A stretch of 64,000 nt of DNA from Pseudaminobacter soli (ex Li et al. 2025) (lineage in GTDB: Bacteria; Pseudomonadota; Alphaproteobacteria; Rhizobiales; Rhizobiaceae): contig NZ_JARXVF010000002.1 in assembly GCF_029892515.1 (NCBI RefSeq), positions 248,001 to 312,000 of the forward strand, given 5' to 3'. Below are positions 44,916-54,329 of this stretch, one piece after another. The notes below the pieces were generated by a model. It worked only from the letters and a program-made list of their open reading frames with translations, made no database searches and had not been told where the DNA came from. The position numbers and the translations under genes are program-made. The first letter of the stretch is position 1, and every line of letters starts with the position of its first letter.

Positions 44916-46646
44916 ATGAGCGTCACAGCCCAGAGCGGGCCGCAGCCGGTCCCGACACCAAGTTTTGCGGAGCTTTTTACGCCCAAGCTGCTGACGGTCT
45001 TGCGGGAGGGCTATGGCTGGCCGCAGTTGCGGCGCGATTTTGTCGCGGGCCTAACCGTCGCGATCGTGGCATTGCCCTTGTCGATGGCGATCGCAATCGC
45101 CTCGGGTGTATCTCCCGACAAGGGGCTGTTCACGGCGATCGTGGGAGGCTTTCTTGTCTCGGCGCTCGGAGGTAGCCGTTTTCAGATCGGCGGACCGGCT
45201 GGTGCCTTCATAGTGCTGGTTGCGGCAACCGTCTCAGTCCACGGCGTCGATGGGCTAATCCTTGCGACCATGATGTCGGGCGCCCTTTTGATCGCGATCG
45301 GATATTTGCGCCTTGGCACGTATATCAAATTCATCCCTTATCCCGTGACGGTTGGCTTCACGGCAGGGATTGCGGTCATCATCTTTGCAAGCCAGTTGAG
45401 CGAGCTCTTCGGTCTGACGCTCACCGGTAAGGAGCCGGGCGCGCTTGTGCCGAAGCTGATCGCGCTCGCCGGCGCGGCGGACACCATCAATGTCGCGGCG
45501 CTTTGCACTGCTCTGCTCACCGTTGCTGTAATTCTCAGCATCAAGCGCCTGCGCCCTGCTTGGCCCGGAATGCTGATCGCGGTGCTGGCTGCCTCGGTTG
45601 CGGCGGCGGCTTTCTCATTGCCTGTCGAGACGATCGGAACCCGCTTTGGCGGCATTCCACGTACCTTGCCGGCGCCAGCCCTTCCCATGCTGTCATGGGA
45701 GAAGATCACGGAAGTCTTGCCGGCGGCGATCTCCTTTACGCTGCTCGGCGCCATTGAATCGCTGCTTTCGGCCGTGGTCGCCGACGGCATGACAGGGCGG
45801 CGGCATCGATCAAACTGCGAACTGGTGGCCCAAGGGTTTGCCAATATCGGTTCTGCCCTGTTCGGGGGTATCTGCGTCACCGGCACGATCGCGCGCACCG
45901 CAACGAATGTGCGCGCCGGCGCGCATAGCCCGGTGTCGGGCATGCTGCACTCTGTTTTCCTGTTGATCTTCATGCTGCTGGCGGCACCGCTAGCGAGCTA
46001 CATCCCACTTGCGGCGCTCGCCGGTGTGCTGGCAGTCGTCGCCTACAACATGGTCGAGAAGGAAGCGTTTTCCGCACTGTTGCGGTCATCCTGGGGCGAT
46101 GCGGTCGTACTGCTGGTCACCTTTGCCTTGGTGATTTTCCGCGACCTGACTGAAGGAATTGTCGTCGGATTTGCGCTCGGCGCGCTTCTTTTCATCAACC
46201 GCATGGCCAAGAGCGTCGCGCTCGAAGAGCATGCGCCGGTCGTGCCGGAGGATGTTGCCGATGCCAGCAATGGCGACCGGCATCCCTATCAGGCGCAAAG
46301 TGCCAGCGATCCCGATCTGGTCATCTACCGTCTCAGCGGCGCCTTTTTCTTTGGAGCGGCCTCCGCTGTCGGCACGGTGCTCGATCGCATCGCCGATCAA
46401 CGCAAGAGTTTCATTCTCGATTTTTCGGCGGTGCCGTTCCTCGATTCCACCGCGGCCAACATCATTGAGCGGGCCGCTCGGAAAGCCGACAAGGCCGGGA
46501 TCAGATTTTTCATTACGGGAACCTTGCCGGCGGTTCGGCGCATGCTCTTCACGCACGGGGTTCGCCCGCCGCATGTGCACTATGCCGCCTCTATCGACGA
46601 TGCGGCAGACATGCTCGGAAAGCCGCATATAGATGCCTTACGATGA
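44916..46646 (+). CDS. SulP-family anion transporter with STAS domain
   Basis: This is a 576-residue protein. The membrane part covers about 30-430 with SulP features VAGLTVAIVALPLSMAIAIA, FQIGGPAGAFIVLVAATV and TGTIARTATNVRAGAHSPVS. A C-terminal STAS domain spans about 455-565 (VIYRLSGAFFFGAASAVGTV; ILDFSAVPFLDSTAAN). It probably carries sulfate, bicarbonate or a dicarboxylate. Start ATG 44916 has AAAGGG upstream; ATG 44898 is also possible. Confidence 0.92.
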   Translation: MSVTAQSGPQPVPTPSFAELFTPKLLTVLREGYGWPQLRRDFVAGLTVAIVALPLSMAIAIASGVSPDKGLFTAIVGGFLVSALGGSRFQIGGPAGAFIVLVAATVSVHGVDGLILATMMSGALLIAIGYLRLGTYIKFIPYPVTVGFTAGIAVIIFASQLSELFGLTLTGKEPGALVPKLIALAGAADTINVAALCTALLTVAVILSIKRLRPAWPGMLIAVLAASVAAAAFSLPVETIGTRFGGIPRTLPAPALPMLSWEKITEVLPAAISFTLLGAIESLLSAVVADGMTGRRHRSNCELVAQGFANIGSALFGGICVTGTIARTATNVRAGAHSPVSGMLHSVFLLIFMLLAAPLASYIPLAALAGVLAVVAYNMVEKEAFSALLRSSWGDAVVLLVTFALVIFRDLTEGIVVGFALGALLFINRMAKSVALEEHAPVVPEDVADASNGDRHPYQAQSASDPDLVIYRLSGAFFFGAASAVGTVLDRIADQRKSFILDFSAVPFLDSTAANIIERAARKADKAGIRFFITGTLPAVRRMLFTHGVRPPHVHYAASIDDAADMLGKPHIDALR

Positions 46647-46955
46647 AATATGGCTACGCATTCCTGCAACGACAGAATGATAGCAACGAGGAGCAGGTCG
46701 CTTCCTTGCTCAAGGCTGGATGTGCGAAGATCTATCTCGAACGGCCGAGGCGGCGGCCCCGTTTGCCCCGGCGGTAACGAGGACAATGCTGAATTGCTCG
46801 CTCCGCGAGTGGGGCCGCGAAAGTGGGCCCCGTCGTTCTGCAGCGCTCGAGGCAGGTGATCTGCTCGAGGAGTAGGTTGTTGCTGCTAGCTATCAATCGG
46901 CGCACAACACCGGCTGCCTCGGCGCGCATCATGAAGGCCATACCGGAGCAGACCC
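46647..46955. other. Gene-free spacer between SulP and the bifunctional kinase
   Basis: About 310 bases. No gene, repeat or clear promoter was recognised; a GC hairpin GGGGCC...GGCCCC occurs around 46811-46830. Confidence 0.45.
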
Positions 46956-48479
46956 ATGACCGAGAAAGAGCAGGACGCAACCATCGCACTCCTGATGGAT
47001 CCGGCCAGCTATGGTCTTGTCGGTCCGGTTGAGGTGATTGAAACGCACATTTCCCGGATCTTTCTTGCGGATGAGCGCGCCCTCAAGATGAAGCGTGCCG
47101 TAAGACTACCGTACGTAGACTTCTCGACACCTGCTCTGCGCCTAGCCGCATGTAGGAAGGAAGTTGAACTGAACGCCTCGACGGCGCCCGGCTTGTATCT
47201 CGGCGTACGCCGCATCACACGGGAACCGGATGATCGGCTCGTCTTCGATGGCACAGGAGAGCTTGTCGACGCGGTCGTGGAAATGGTCCGGTTCGATCAA
47301 GAGCGCCTTTTTGACCGAATGGCCGCCGCCGGCACGCTGACACCGCAGTTGATGACGAGAACGGCGCGCATGATTGCGCACTTCCATCGCGGCGCGCCTG
47401 TCGTCCACGCGGGCAGCGGTGCGGAAAACATAGCGAGCGTGCTCGATGTCAACGATGCCGGGTTCGCGACCAGCCGGCTATTCGACAAGACTGAACTGCA
47501 GCCTTTCAGCGCCGCGTGCCACCTTTTCCTGGAACGCTATGCGGACGTGCTCGACAGACGCGAGGCAGCAGGCAAGGTGCGACGCTGCCACGGCGACCTG
47601 CACTTGCGCAACATTTGCTTGCTGGACGGCGAGCCACGCCTGTTCGACTGCATCGAGTTCAACGACCGCATCGCCACGATTGACACGCTCTATGACTTGG
47701 CCTTTCTCCTGATGGACCTTTGGCATAGGAGGTTGCCTGATTTCGCCAATCTAGTGGCGAACCGCTATCTGGATGAAGCCGACGATGAGGACGGCTTCGT
47801 CCTGTTGCCCTTCTTCATGGCAGTCCGCGCCGCCGTTCGGGCTCACGTGACGGCAACGCAGGCGCAGGAAAGCGGAGACTCGACGGAAGAATTGGCCACC
47901 CAAGCCCGATCCTACTTCTGCCTGGCATGCTCGCTGCTAGAGCCAAGAGCTGCTCGGCTTGTGGCGATTGGCGGCCTGAGCGGCTCTGGCAAGACCACAG
48001 TCGCCGAGGCGCTTGCAGCCCATCTTGGGGCGCCCCCGGGGGCACGTATCATCGAGAGTGATCGCATCCGCAAGGCGATGCATGGCGTCCCTGCAGAGAC
48101 ACGTCTCCCGGAAAAAGCTTACAGGCCGGAAGTATCGGCCAAAGTCTATGGTGAGATGGCCCGGCGGACGAGCCTTATCCTAAAGGAAGGTGGAACCGTG
48201 GTTGCCGACGCGGTCTTCGACCACAAGCCGGACCGTGATCTGATTGAAAAGGCCGCGCGCGACGCCGCCTCTCCGTTTCTTGGTGTTTGGCTTCATGCAG
48301 ACCCGTTGCTGCTTTGGCAGCGTGTTGCCGCTCGCCAGGGTGGCCCTTCCGATGCCACCGTGGACGTCTTGTCGCGCCAACTGCAGCGCCGAGCGGAAGA
48401 ACCCGGCTGGCACAGGATAGATGTAGAAGCGGCACCTACCGAGATTTCGTCGAGCATTCTGGCGCTAATCGGCGAATAG
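46956..48479 (+). CDS. Bifunctional APH-fold phosphotransferase / P-loop kinase-like ATPase
   Basis: This 507-residue protein has an N-terminal aminoglycoside-phosphotransferase-like domain with HGDLHLRN (212-219) and metal-binding Asp231 in LFDCIEFN. A C-terminal zeta-toxin/gluconate-kinase-like P-loop domain follows, with GGLSGSGKTT (339-348). Proteins of this architecture are commonly annotated as bifunctional aminoglycoside phosphotransferase/ATP-binding proteins; the true substrate is unknown and resistance is unlikely. A paralogue lacking the P-loop domain lies at 56353. It is part of the stress island. Confidence 0.88.
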   Translation: MTEKEQDATIALLMDPASYGLVGPVEVIETHISRIFLADERALKMKRAVRLPYVDFSTPALRLAACRKEVELNASTAPGLYLGVRRITREPDDRLVFDGTGELVDAVVEMVRFDQERLFDRMAAAGTLTPQLMTRTARMIAHFHRGAPVVHAGSGAENIASVLDVNDAGFATSRLFDKTELQPFSAACHLFLERYADVLDRREAAGKVRRCHGDLHLRNICLLDGEPRLFDCIEFNDRIATIDTLYDLAFLLMDLWHRRLPDFANLVANRYLDEADDEDGFVLLPFFMAVRAAVRAHVTATQAQESGDSTEELATQARSYFCLACSLLEPRAARLVAIGGLSGSGKTTVAEALAAHLGAPPGARIIESDRIRKAMHGVPAETRLPEKAYRPEVSAKVYGEMARRTSLILKEGGTVVADAVFDHKPDRDLIEKAARDAASPFLGVWLHADPLLLWQRVAARQGGPSDATVDVLSRQLQRRAEEPGWHRIDVEAAPTEISSSILALIGE

Positions 48480-48785
48480 GCGACGGACTTGTTCTTCGCC
48501 CTGGCCATTTTGCGTCTTGCCTGTGTGCTGGTGAGAAGGGCTCATACTCCTCGGTCATCACCCCGATGTGAAGGGAGGAGCAAAACTCGGCATCCGCCTT
48601 CCGCGCGTCGGCATATCGGCAGCGCAGGTCCCCGCAGCGGGGTCGGCAACAAGTCGCCAATTTCGCTTATGGACGGCTCGCCAGCAGCCCCGAGATGAGA
48701 CTTAACGCCGGACGCTAATGCTTCAACTTTATAATATTCTCGCCAATTCCAACATAAGTATCCTTGGGGGAAAAAGCGTTTTCTA
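48480..48785. other. Gene-free spacer with an AT-rich patch
   Basis: About 306 bases without a gene. A TATAAT occurs at 48730-48735 in a short AT-rich patch (48720-48760), but no plus-strand gene follows within 200 bases, so a promoter role is doubtful. Confidence 0.4.
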
Positions 48786-49073
48786 CTAGAGGGCGTAACC
48801 GTCTAACTCTCGGATCGCTGTCTCTCTATCGTTCCTTGAAATTATGCGGGGTTCGTCCGGTTGCATCGTCCGAATGATGTGCTGATGCAAGAGAGCCGGA
48901 TTGCCATGCACAATTCCCGAACCAGCAACATCTGCTATGCCAACCCAGCCGTTGGCGCTCACACGCTCCTGAAGAAGCCAGTGCAGATCGACACGATAGT
49001 CCGCTAGCGATGCCTGCAGAGTTGCAAGGTTGCGGGCTCCAATCACATACGTCAAGGCGGCTGCGTTAGTCAT
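48786..49073 (-). CDS. Hypothetical protein, 95 residues
   Basis: The product starts MTNAAALTYVIGARNLATLQ and is slightly acidic, without signal peptide or membrane helix. It contains LHWLLQERVSANGWVGIADV. No family was recognised. The region downstream on the plus strand (49074-49351) has an open frame of 76 codons (49073-49303) of doubtful reality that overlaps its start. Coding evidence is moderate. Confidence 0.45.
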   Translation of the reverse strand: MTNAAALTYVIGARNLATLQASLADYRVDLHWLLQERVSANGWVGIADVAGSGIVHGNPALLHQHIIRTMQPDEPRIISRNDRETAIRELDGYAL

Positions 49074-49351
49074 TGGCCATCTGGTTTGGTTTGTTGCGGT
49101 CGTTGAACTGGCAAGGGAGGCCGAAGCCTCCCATTCTTTTAGGTTATGCGGGACCTACGGAACGCGTGGCAAGGATAGCACGCAACGTAAGGGAGCTCAC
49201 TATCGACGGCAACGACCTGATGGCCGACATCCGCATTGGGGTCCACCCGAGCCGCGTGTTCGGCGTGTGCATTGGATGGCGCTGCTCGAATTTCGTCACA
49301 TAGGGAGGGGTGGCAAAACGCGCGGCGGCGACCCGCCCAATATGGCTGCTC

Positions 49352-49789
49352 CTAACCGCGCCGCGCGATCAAAGGCCACAAGTTCTTAAGAGGGACAGGC
49401 ATCTGGTCGATGATTTTGGCCACCTCGCCTGGATCAACCTGTTCAAAAATCACTTCGAAGATGCCGCGCACCATGATGTCGGCTTCCCTTGGGAACTTAG
49501 GTGGCAACTGCCTTGCAACGTGCTCGCAGAACTCGTCGACGGTGTGCTCCGGCGAGGGCTTCTCGGCCATGCGCCAGCCTTCGAAATAAAGCCCGCGGAT
49601 GATCATTGGAAGTTGCGCCCCAAAATGGACTGCCATTTCAGGCGTCAGCCGGTCGCGCAGGGCATGCAGCGTCGCCCTGAGCGCGCTGTAAGCATGACGA
49701 CGATCCTCCAAGTGAAGCTTTTCCGCTGCAGCCTTGAGCCAGATGTTGCCTTCTTGCACGGTGTGATCAAATGTTGGGTGTCCAGTCAT
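49352..49789 (-). CDS. DUF2267 domain protein
   Basis: This 145-residue helical protein has hallmark segments AYSALRATLHALRDRLTPE, HFGAQLPMIIRGLYFEGW and EPS/EHTVDEFCEHV-like helices. DUF2267 proteins recur beside Usp, CBS and PPK2 genes in bacterial stress regulons, as here; their biochemical function is unknown. ATG 49789 (MTGHPTFD) fits the family start. Confidence 0.9.
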   Translation of the reverse strand: MTGHPTFDHTVQEGNIWLKAAAEKLHLEDRRHAYSALRATLHALRDRLTPEMAVHFGAQLPMIIRGLYFEGWRMAEKPSPEHTVDEFCEHVARQLPPKFPREADIMVRGIFEVIFEQVDPGEVAKIIDQMPVPLKNLWPLIARRG

Positions 49790-49921
49790 CGGCCAGCTCC
49801 ATTCAAGTTTGGAAAAGGGGGCACTTCGTTGCCTGCCAAGCAGGCGTTGCCACTTCGGCAGCTCGATCCCGGTGAACGAATTTTGCCCCAAAACCGTTCC
49901 TCTACAGAAGGGAAGAAGGTC

Positions 49922-50288
49922 ATGAGACGTGCTGCAGATGGCAACTCAATTCGCCGGCCGAATGCGCTTGATGTGAAAATCGCGCCGCTCGGTCTTCCCG
50001 GCTGTTTGCGCCTGCCCTCCAACCCGTTCGGGATCGTCGTCTTGGCGCATGGCAGCGGCTCAAGCCGGCTCAGCCCGCGCAATGTCTACGTTGCGGAGTC
50101 GTTGGGCCGGGTCGGCCTTGGCCCGCTGCTCTTCGACCTCCTGTCATCAGACTAGGAACTGAACCGGGCCAACGTTCAATATTCTGTTTCTGTCCCGCCG
50201 CCTCATCGCCGCAGTAGAATGGATGGGAGAGGCAGCGCAAACGATCGGCTTGCCGATTGGGTTGTTCGGGGCGAGCACCGGAATCTGA
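49922..50288 (+). pseudogene. Dienelactone-hydrolase-like alpha/beta hydrolase, broken
   Basis: After GAAGGGAAGAAGGTC, ATG 49922 begins a frame with FGIVVLAHGSGSSRLSPRNV and LGRVGLGPLLFDLLSSD, the N-terminus of a small alpha/beta hydrolase. A TAG at 50153 ends it, but ELNRANV, then in another frame LSRRLIAAVEWMGEAAQTIG and GLFGASTG (nucleophile Ser) continue the homology until a TGA at 50286. The gene therefore has a nonsense mutation, a frameshift and a truncation. The rest of the gap to 50422 is empty. Confidence 0.8.
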
Positions 50289-50422
50289 GCATCGTGCGCA
50301 AGATAGGCCTGCCGGCCCAGCCTGAACCCGGGGCGCTTTTTTCAGTGCGGTAGCCCCAACTTCCATCAGCGCGATTGGCTCCGATCGACGTGGATCAACT
50401 TCGAAGGTCGTCTGTTTGGGGA

Positions 50423-51124
50423 CTACGCCCGCTCCTTGGCGCCAAGGGTTGGAGGAACCACGCGTAGATGATCAACTACCTGCTTGACGCCTGGCGTGTT
50501 CTCCGTAGCCACACGGATTGCGTCCCGGATATGCCCGCTTGCCGCGCTGCCGATCAGTTGAACAACGCCGTCACGAACCACCACGTTGACGATCGGCCGT
50601 GGTGCCCATCTCTTGCCGCTGATCTCCCGCATAATGTGCCTGCGGATGGTCAGGTCTTCGGCTTCAATTTGTGGCAGCCGACCGAGCTGGTCGGCAAGGC
50701 CATGCAGGAAGTCGGCGCGGCTGACTATCCCGACGACCTTTCCGTCCTGGACGACGGGCAACCGCTTGACACCGTCGCGGATCATTAGGGCAACAACCTT
50801 GTCGAGTGGCGTATCCGGTTCGACAGTCACGACCTGGCGGGTCATCACTTCTTCGACCCTTCGCCCACGGCTGCGTACATACTCTTCCGCGAGTTCGTCC
50901 GGTGACAACCGTAGGCCGACCCACTTTGCATGCCTGGGCGCCGTGCCGATCTCGGGCCGACGGAGGAAATCCCGCTCCGTAACGATACCGACCAGCACGC
51001 CGTTCTGGTCGACGACGGGCAATCCGCTGACACGATGTTCGAGCATGAGGTGAGCGGCATCCGCGACCAAGATCTGCGGAGTAACAGTCAGAGCTCCGGT
51101 AGTCATAATGTCTCGCGTCCGCAT
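50423..51124 (-). CDS. CBS-pair and BON domain protein
   Basis: The 233-residue protein has two CBS motifs (residues 1-140: MRTRDIMTTGALTVTPQILV; VEEVMTRQVVTVEPDTPLDK) and a C-terminal BON domain (about 155-225: IVNVVVRDGVVQLIGSAAS). CBS pairs sense adenine nucleotides; BON binds membranes or phospholipids. The start ATG 51124 follows GAAAGGAGATCGCG. The frame continues upstream without homology. It is probably part of the energy-stress set with the Usp genes. Confidence 0.92.
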   Translation of the reverse strand: MRTRDIMTTGALTVTPQILVADAAHLMLEHRVSGLPVVDQNGVLVGIVTERDFLRRPEIGTAPRHAKWVGLRLSPDELAEEYVRSRGRRVEEVMTRQVVTVEPDTPLDKVVALMIRDGVKRLPVVQDGKVVGIVSRADFLHGLADQLGRLPQIEAEDLTIRRHIMREISGKRWAPRPIVNVVVRDGVVQLIGSAASGHIRDAIRVATENTPGVKQVVDHLRVVPPTLGAKERA

Positions 51125-51367
51125 CGCGATCTCCTTTCGATCACAACCATGAGTCCACACCTGGAAATTTGGGCGCGATCGGCAGACAAACAATCGCCCA
51201 AGCTCTGCAAAAAGGCGAGTTTCCAGGACGTTAGCTACGTGGGTCGGGCGGACTGGCCGACTACGAGAGATTGCTGCGAGATGGGCTTCACGGTCAGGCT
51301 GTATCCAACCAAGCATGGGGTGGTTATTGCGACGCGCAAGTTCGATTGATGGAGGCGCCGCCGGCGC

Positions 51368-52180
51368 TCAATTGGACAGGAAGCGGTTCAGCCCGGTGTC
51401 GCCGATCAGGGAGCGCGTGACGCCGCCAAAGATCCACTCTCTCAGGCGGCTGTGGCCATAGGCGCCCGCCACCACGAAATCGGCCTTGAACGAGCGGACC
51501 GCGTTGGAGATGTCTTCTCCCTGTCCGGTGATCTGTTCCGCACGGGCGGTGATGTCGTGGAACTTCAGGAAGCGCACGATGTCGTTCAGGCTGCTGCTCA
51601 CGTAACTGTCGGGGTCGGGCTCCACGGTTGCGACCACTATCTCGCGTGTCCGCCGAAGCAGCGGCAGCGAATCCGAAATCGCCCGTCGCGCCTCGCGCGT
51701 ATCCTTCCAGGCAATCAGCGCCCGTTCGGTCGACAGGCGGTCGGCTCCATCCGCGGCAACCAGGATCGGCCGCCCGGCGCCCAGAGCCAGGTTGCCGATG
51801 TCGATTGCCCGAAAATGACCGCCCTTTGGATTTGCCGTTACGATCAGGTCGGCTGCTCGTGCCGTGTCCACCAGAAACTGCGTCGGGTCGAAAACCGAGG
51901 CTTGCCATTGCGATTTCACCGCAACGCCGGAAAGCGCCTTCGCGAATTCGGCTTCGAGTTCCTTATGGCGCGCTTCGATCTCCTTGCGTTCTATCGCCAT
52001 GGTCTCGCCGTCGTACGCCCCAATGCCGTCTGCCGCAACCACCGGCAGCGGTATGTCGGCGCCGCAAGAGCCGGTCAGATGGGCATCGAAATCTCTCGCC
52101 AATGCTGCAGCATAGCCGACGATCGGGGCAACGGCGGTGCAGTCTATGTCGATGTTCACGAAGATCGATTTGTAGGACAT
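51368..52180 (-). CDS. Universal stress protein, tandem UspA domains
   Basis: This is a 270-residue cytoplasmic protein with two UspA folds (about 1-145 and 150-268). The second keeps the nucleotide-binding end VVAGAYGHSRLREWIFGGVT. It is divergent from a second tandem-Usp gene at 52336, and a FixK/FNR-like site lies 57.5 bases (centre) upstream of its start. Its partner shares the same C-terminal GAYGHSR...IFGGVTR motif. Confidence 0.92.
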   Translation of the reverse strand: MSYKSIFVNIDIDCTAVAPIVGYAAALARDFDAHLTGSCGADIPLPVVAADGIGAYDGETMAIERKEIEARHKELEAEFAKALSGVAVKSQWQASVFDPTQFLVDTARAADLIVTANPKGGHFRAIDIGNLALGAGRPILVAADGADRLSTERALIAWKDTREARRAISDSLPLLRRTREIVVATVEPDPDSYVSSSLNDIVRFLKFHDITARAEQITGQGEDISNAVRSFKADFVVAGAYGHSRLREWIFGGVTRSLIGDTGLNRFLSN

Positions 52181-52230
52181 GTCGCTTCTCCCGTGCGCTC
52201 GCCAACATAGATATAGGCGCGAAAGGCACC

Positions 52231-52244
52231 TTGACGCGGATCGA
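52231..52244. promoter_or_regulatory. FNR/FixK-like box between divergent Usp genes (near match)
   Basis: TTGACGCGGATCGA differs from TTGAY-N4-RTCAA only near the end of the right half-site. Its centre is 57.5 bases upstream of the start at 52180, almost the same distance as for the perfect box at 57938. Confidence 0.5.
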
Positions 52245-52335
52245 GCGATTGGCTGTCCGTCCCGTCGCGAGGGCGGGAAAATTCGCGCGCGGGCCCTAAT
52301 TGATGATTCTGACAGGATCGAAGGGAGCCGCTTCC

Positions 52336-53172
52336 ATGTGGGTCAGGGCCGTATTCAGCGTCGTCGGCGTCGACAGGTTCGAAACCGATCTGCAGATCGC
52401 TGCCGATCTCTGTGCCGATGCCGGAGCGCATCTCAGCGTTCTTGTCGTTGCGCTGGCGTCCCCGCCTCCGATCGGGAGCTATGCGGCCGTCCTCTCGGAT
52501 CCATGGCGCGAAGAGCGGGAGAACGATCTGGTGAGGCTGGGCGAATGCACCCAGCAGATTGAGAGCCTGATCGCAAAGATACCGGTCTCTGCCAGCCTCG
52601 ATCGGGAATACACCGAGATGGCATGGGCCGATCTGATCATCGGCGAGCGCGGCCGCTATGCCGATCTCACCGTTATCGGCCCGGATCTTCTGAGCGATGA
52701 CGAGTTGAGAAGTCGCGCTATCGACGGGGCGCTGTTCACATCCGGAAAGCCGCTGCTCATCTTGCCAGGACTCGGGACGTCGGCGCTGCATCCGAAGACC
52801 GTGTTGCTCGCATGGGACTCGCGCCTTGCCGCAGTGAGAGCGGTCCGCGAGGCGCTCGACATCATGCGCAATGCCGATCAGGTTCATGTCACCATCGTCG
52901 ATCCGGAAGCGACGACCGGACGGGACGGCCCAGAACCCGGCGCGGATATCGCCGCCTATCTGGCGCGTCACGACATCAAAGTCGTCGTCGACAGGCTTCC
53001 AAGTGCGGGCGTCGCCATTGCCGACGTGCTGCGGCGGCATGCCCGCGACATCGCTGCCGACGTGGTCGTCATGGGGGCCTATGGCCACTCGCGCATGCGC
53101 CAAAGGATCTTCGGCGGCGTAACCAGAGCAATGATCGAAAAGATCACGCTGCCCTTGTTCCTGGCTCGCTGA
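52336..53172 (+). CDS. Universal stress protein, tandem UspA domains
   Basis: This 278-residue tandem UspA protein ends in the ATP-binding-type motif VVMGAYGHSRMRQRIFGGVT. ATG 52336 is preceded by AAGGGA; an upstream TTG/ATG at 52300-52303 would add a dozen non-homologous residues. It is the divergent partner of the Usp at 51368. Confidence 0.92.
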   Translation: MWVRAVFSVVGVDRFETDLQIAADLCADAGAHLSVLVVALASPPPIGSYAAVLSDPWREERENDLVRLGECTQQIESLIAKIPVSASLDREYTEMAWADLIIGERGRYADLTVIGPDLLSDDELRSRAIDGALFTSGKPLLILPGLGTSALHPKTVLLAWDSRLAAVRAVREALDIMRNADQVHVTIVDPEATTGRDGPEPGADIAAYLARHDIKVVVDRLPSAGVAIADVLRRHARDIAADVVVMGAYGHSRMRQRIFGGVTRAMIEKITLPLFLAR

Positions 53173-53332
53173 CTTAGTTCTCGGCATTCTGACCCGTGTG
53201 CGCTTTGGCGCAGCGGTGATCGGTCAGGCGCTGGCGCGGCTGACCTGGGAGGTTGCGACCTATGCCGTTCTGAGCCTCACAGCGGCCCGGATGATACCGG
53301 TCTGCCTGGCTTACGGATCTGAGGAACGACGG

Positions 53333-53527
53333 CACCTTGCGGCCCGCAGCCAGGTTCGGCCGAGGCGATACCAGGCGTGTTGCCACGGACGGGTCGAGCG
53401 GCAGCACCTGATACTTGGCGAACTCGCCGAACATCAGGTCGATCATCTCGCGCAGCTTTTCGGGATGCTCGGCCGAGACGTCATTGAGGACAGCATATTC
53501 ATCGACTCCGTGCGTCATAGGGCGCAT
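53333..53527 (-). pseudogene. Arylsulfatase C-terminal fragment
   Basis: A minus-strand frame reads THGVDEYAVLNDVSAEHPEK and MIDLMFGEFAKYQVLPLD followed by RLVSPRPNLAAGRKV, the typical sequence near the C-terminus of type I sulfatases. The catalytic part (C-x-P-x-R) is absent, and the homology ends at 53333. It is a remnant of a larger gene that has been mostly deleted. The neighbouring 53173-53332 and 53528-53607 carry no genes. Confidence 0.7.
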
Positions 53528-53607
53528 GATTACCCGTCGGCACTTTCTTAAAAGGGCGGTGTCGATCTAAGGTCAACGCACCCTAGTCCAGACCAAGGGA
53601 GGACACC

Positions 53608-53862
53608 ATGTCTTCCAACTTGAGCATGATCAGCCGCCTTATCGCCGAAGTGCGCGAATCCCAAACGTTCCGTAACCTTGCCAAGGAAACCGCCGCTCAA
53701 CGTTTTCTCGCTCAGGATGTCGAGAAAAATCACACAGTCGAAGCAGAACTTCGCAAGAGGCTGGCCGCATATCTTGATGAGTGGGAAACCAAACAAGAAA
53801 GTCTGCTGCCTCGCGGGGGACGACAGGCTGCTGGGGCGAAGGCGCGCGCGAAGGGCTCGTAA
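53608..53862 (+). CDS. Hypothetical charged helical protein
   Basis: This 84-residue protein is preceded by AAGGGAGGACACC at good spacing. It is largely alpha-helical (LIAEVRESQTFRNLAKETAA; LRKRLAAYLDEWETKQES) with a basic C-terminus KARAKGS. No membrane segment or signal peptide. No family recognised. Confidence 0.65.
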   Translation: MSSNLSMISRLIAEVRESQTFRNLAKETAAQRFLAQDVEKNHTVEAELRKRLAAYLDEWETKQESLLPRGGRQAAGAKARAKGS

Positions 53863-53932
53863 GCGAGCGCAGTGACGCAAAATCCTAGTCGTCCTCTTGA
53901 TGGGCAATAAGCCGTCATGACGGTGTCTATGG

Positions 53933-54319
53933 ATGATAGATTGGCAAGCGGTCGGAAAACGCAGGGGCTTACGGGCAGACATGACCGAGCAGATCAGCGC
54001 CATCGTCGCACGATTGCGCGCCATTGCACGGAAGGAAGAACCAGGTGAAACCATCGATGTTGTCCGATTGTTCGTACAGCCATGCCGCAAATCGATTGCC
54101 GCAGCAGGGATCGGCGCTGTAGTGGCTAGGGAACCGCTGCCGAGAAGAGGGCAAGGCAAGGAACTCAGCCGGAAAGCCAGTCAGGTTGTCTGCATCAGCC
54201 AGCCGGCGCACTTCTTGGCCCTCGCGTATCACTATCTGCACTTCCCGCAGCTCACGGATGAAGAGGTCATCGACCTGCTGAGGCAGTTCAGGCCGCAGGG
54301 CACCGGATCGACGCAATAG
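53933..54319 (+). CDS. Hypothetical protein upstream of a flavin-binding gene
   Basis: This is a protein of 128 residues (or 112 if it starts at ATG 53981, MTEQISAIV). It has a helical N-terminus, a basic middle and a C-terminal helix LTDEEVIDLLRQFRPQG. No family was recognised. It ends 10 bases before the pyridoxamine-oxidase-like gene, suggesting co-transcription. Coding potential is fair. Confidence 0.55.
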   Translation: MIDWQAVGKRRGLRADMTEQISAIVARLRAIARKEEPGETIDVVRLFVQPCRKSIAAAGIGAVVAREPLPRRGQGKELSRKASQVVCISQPAHFLALAYHYLHFPQLTDEEVIDLLRQFRPQGTGSTQ

Positions 54320-54329
54320 GAGGGCCACG

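Noticed and set aside
49073-49303. 76-codon plus-strand frame
   Set aside because: Overlaps the start of a minus-strand gene, lacks a ribosome-binding site and has no recognisable family.
50385-50398. TCGACGTGGATCAA, close to a FixK/FNR site
   Set aside because: It is not upstream of any gene: a minus-strand gene ends at 50423 and a plus-strand pseudogene ends at 50288.
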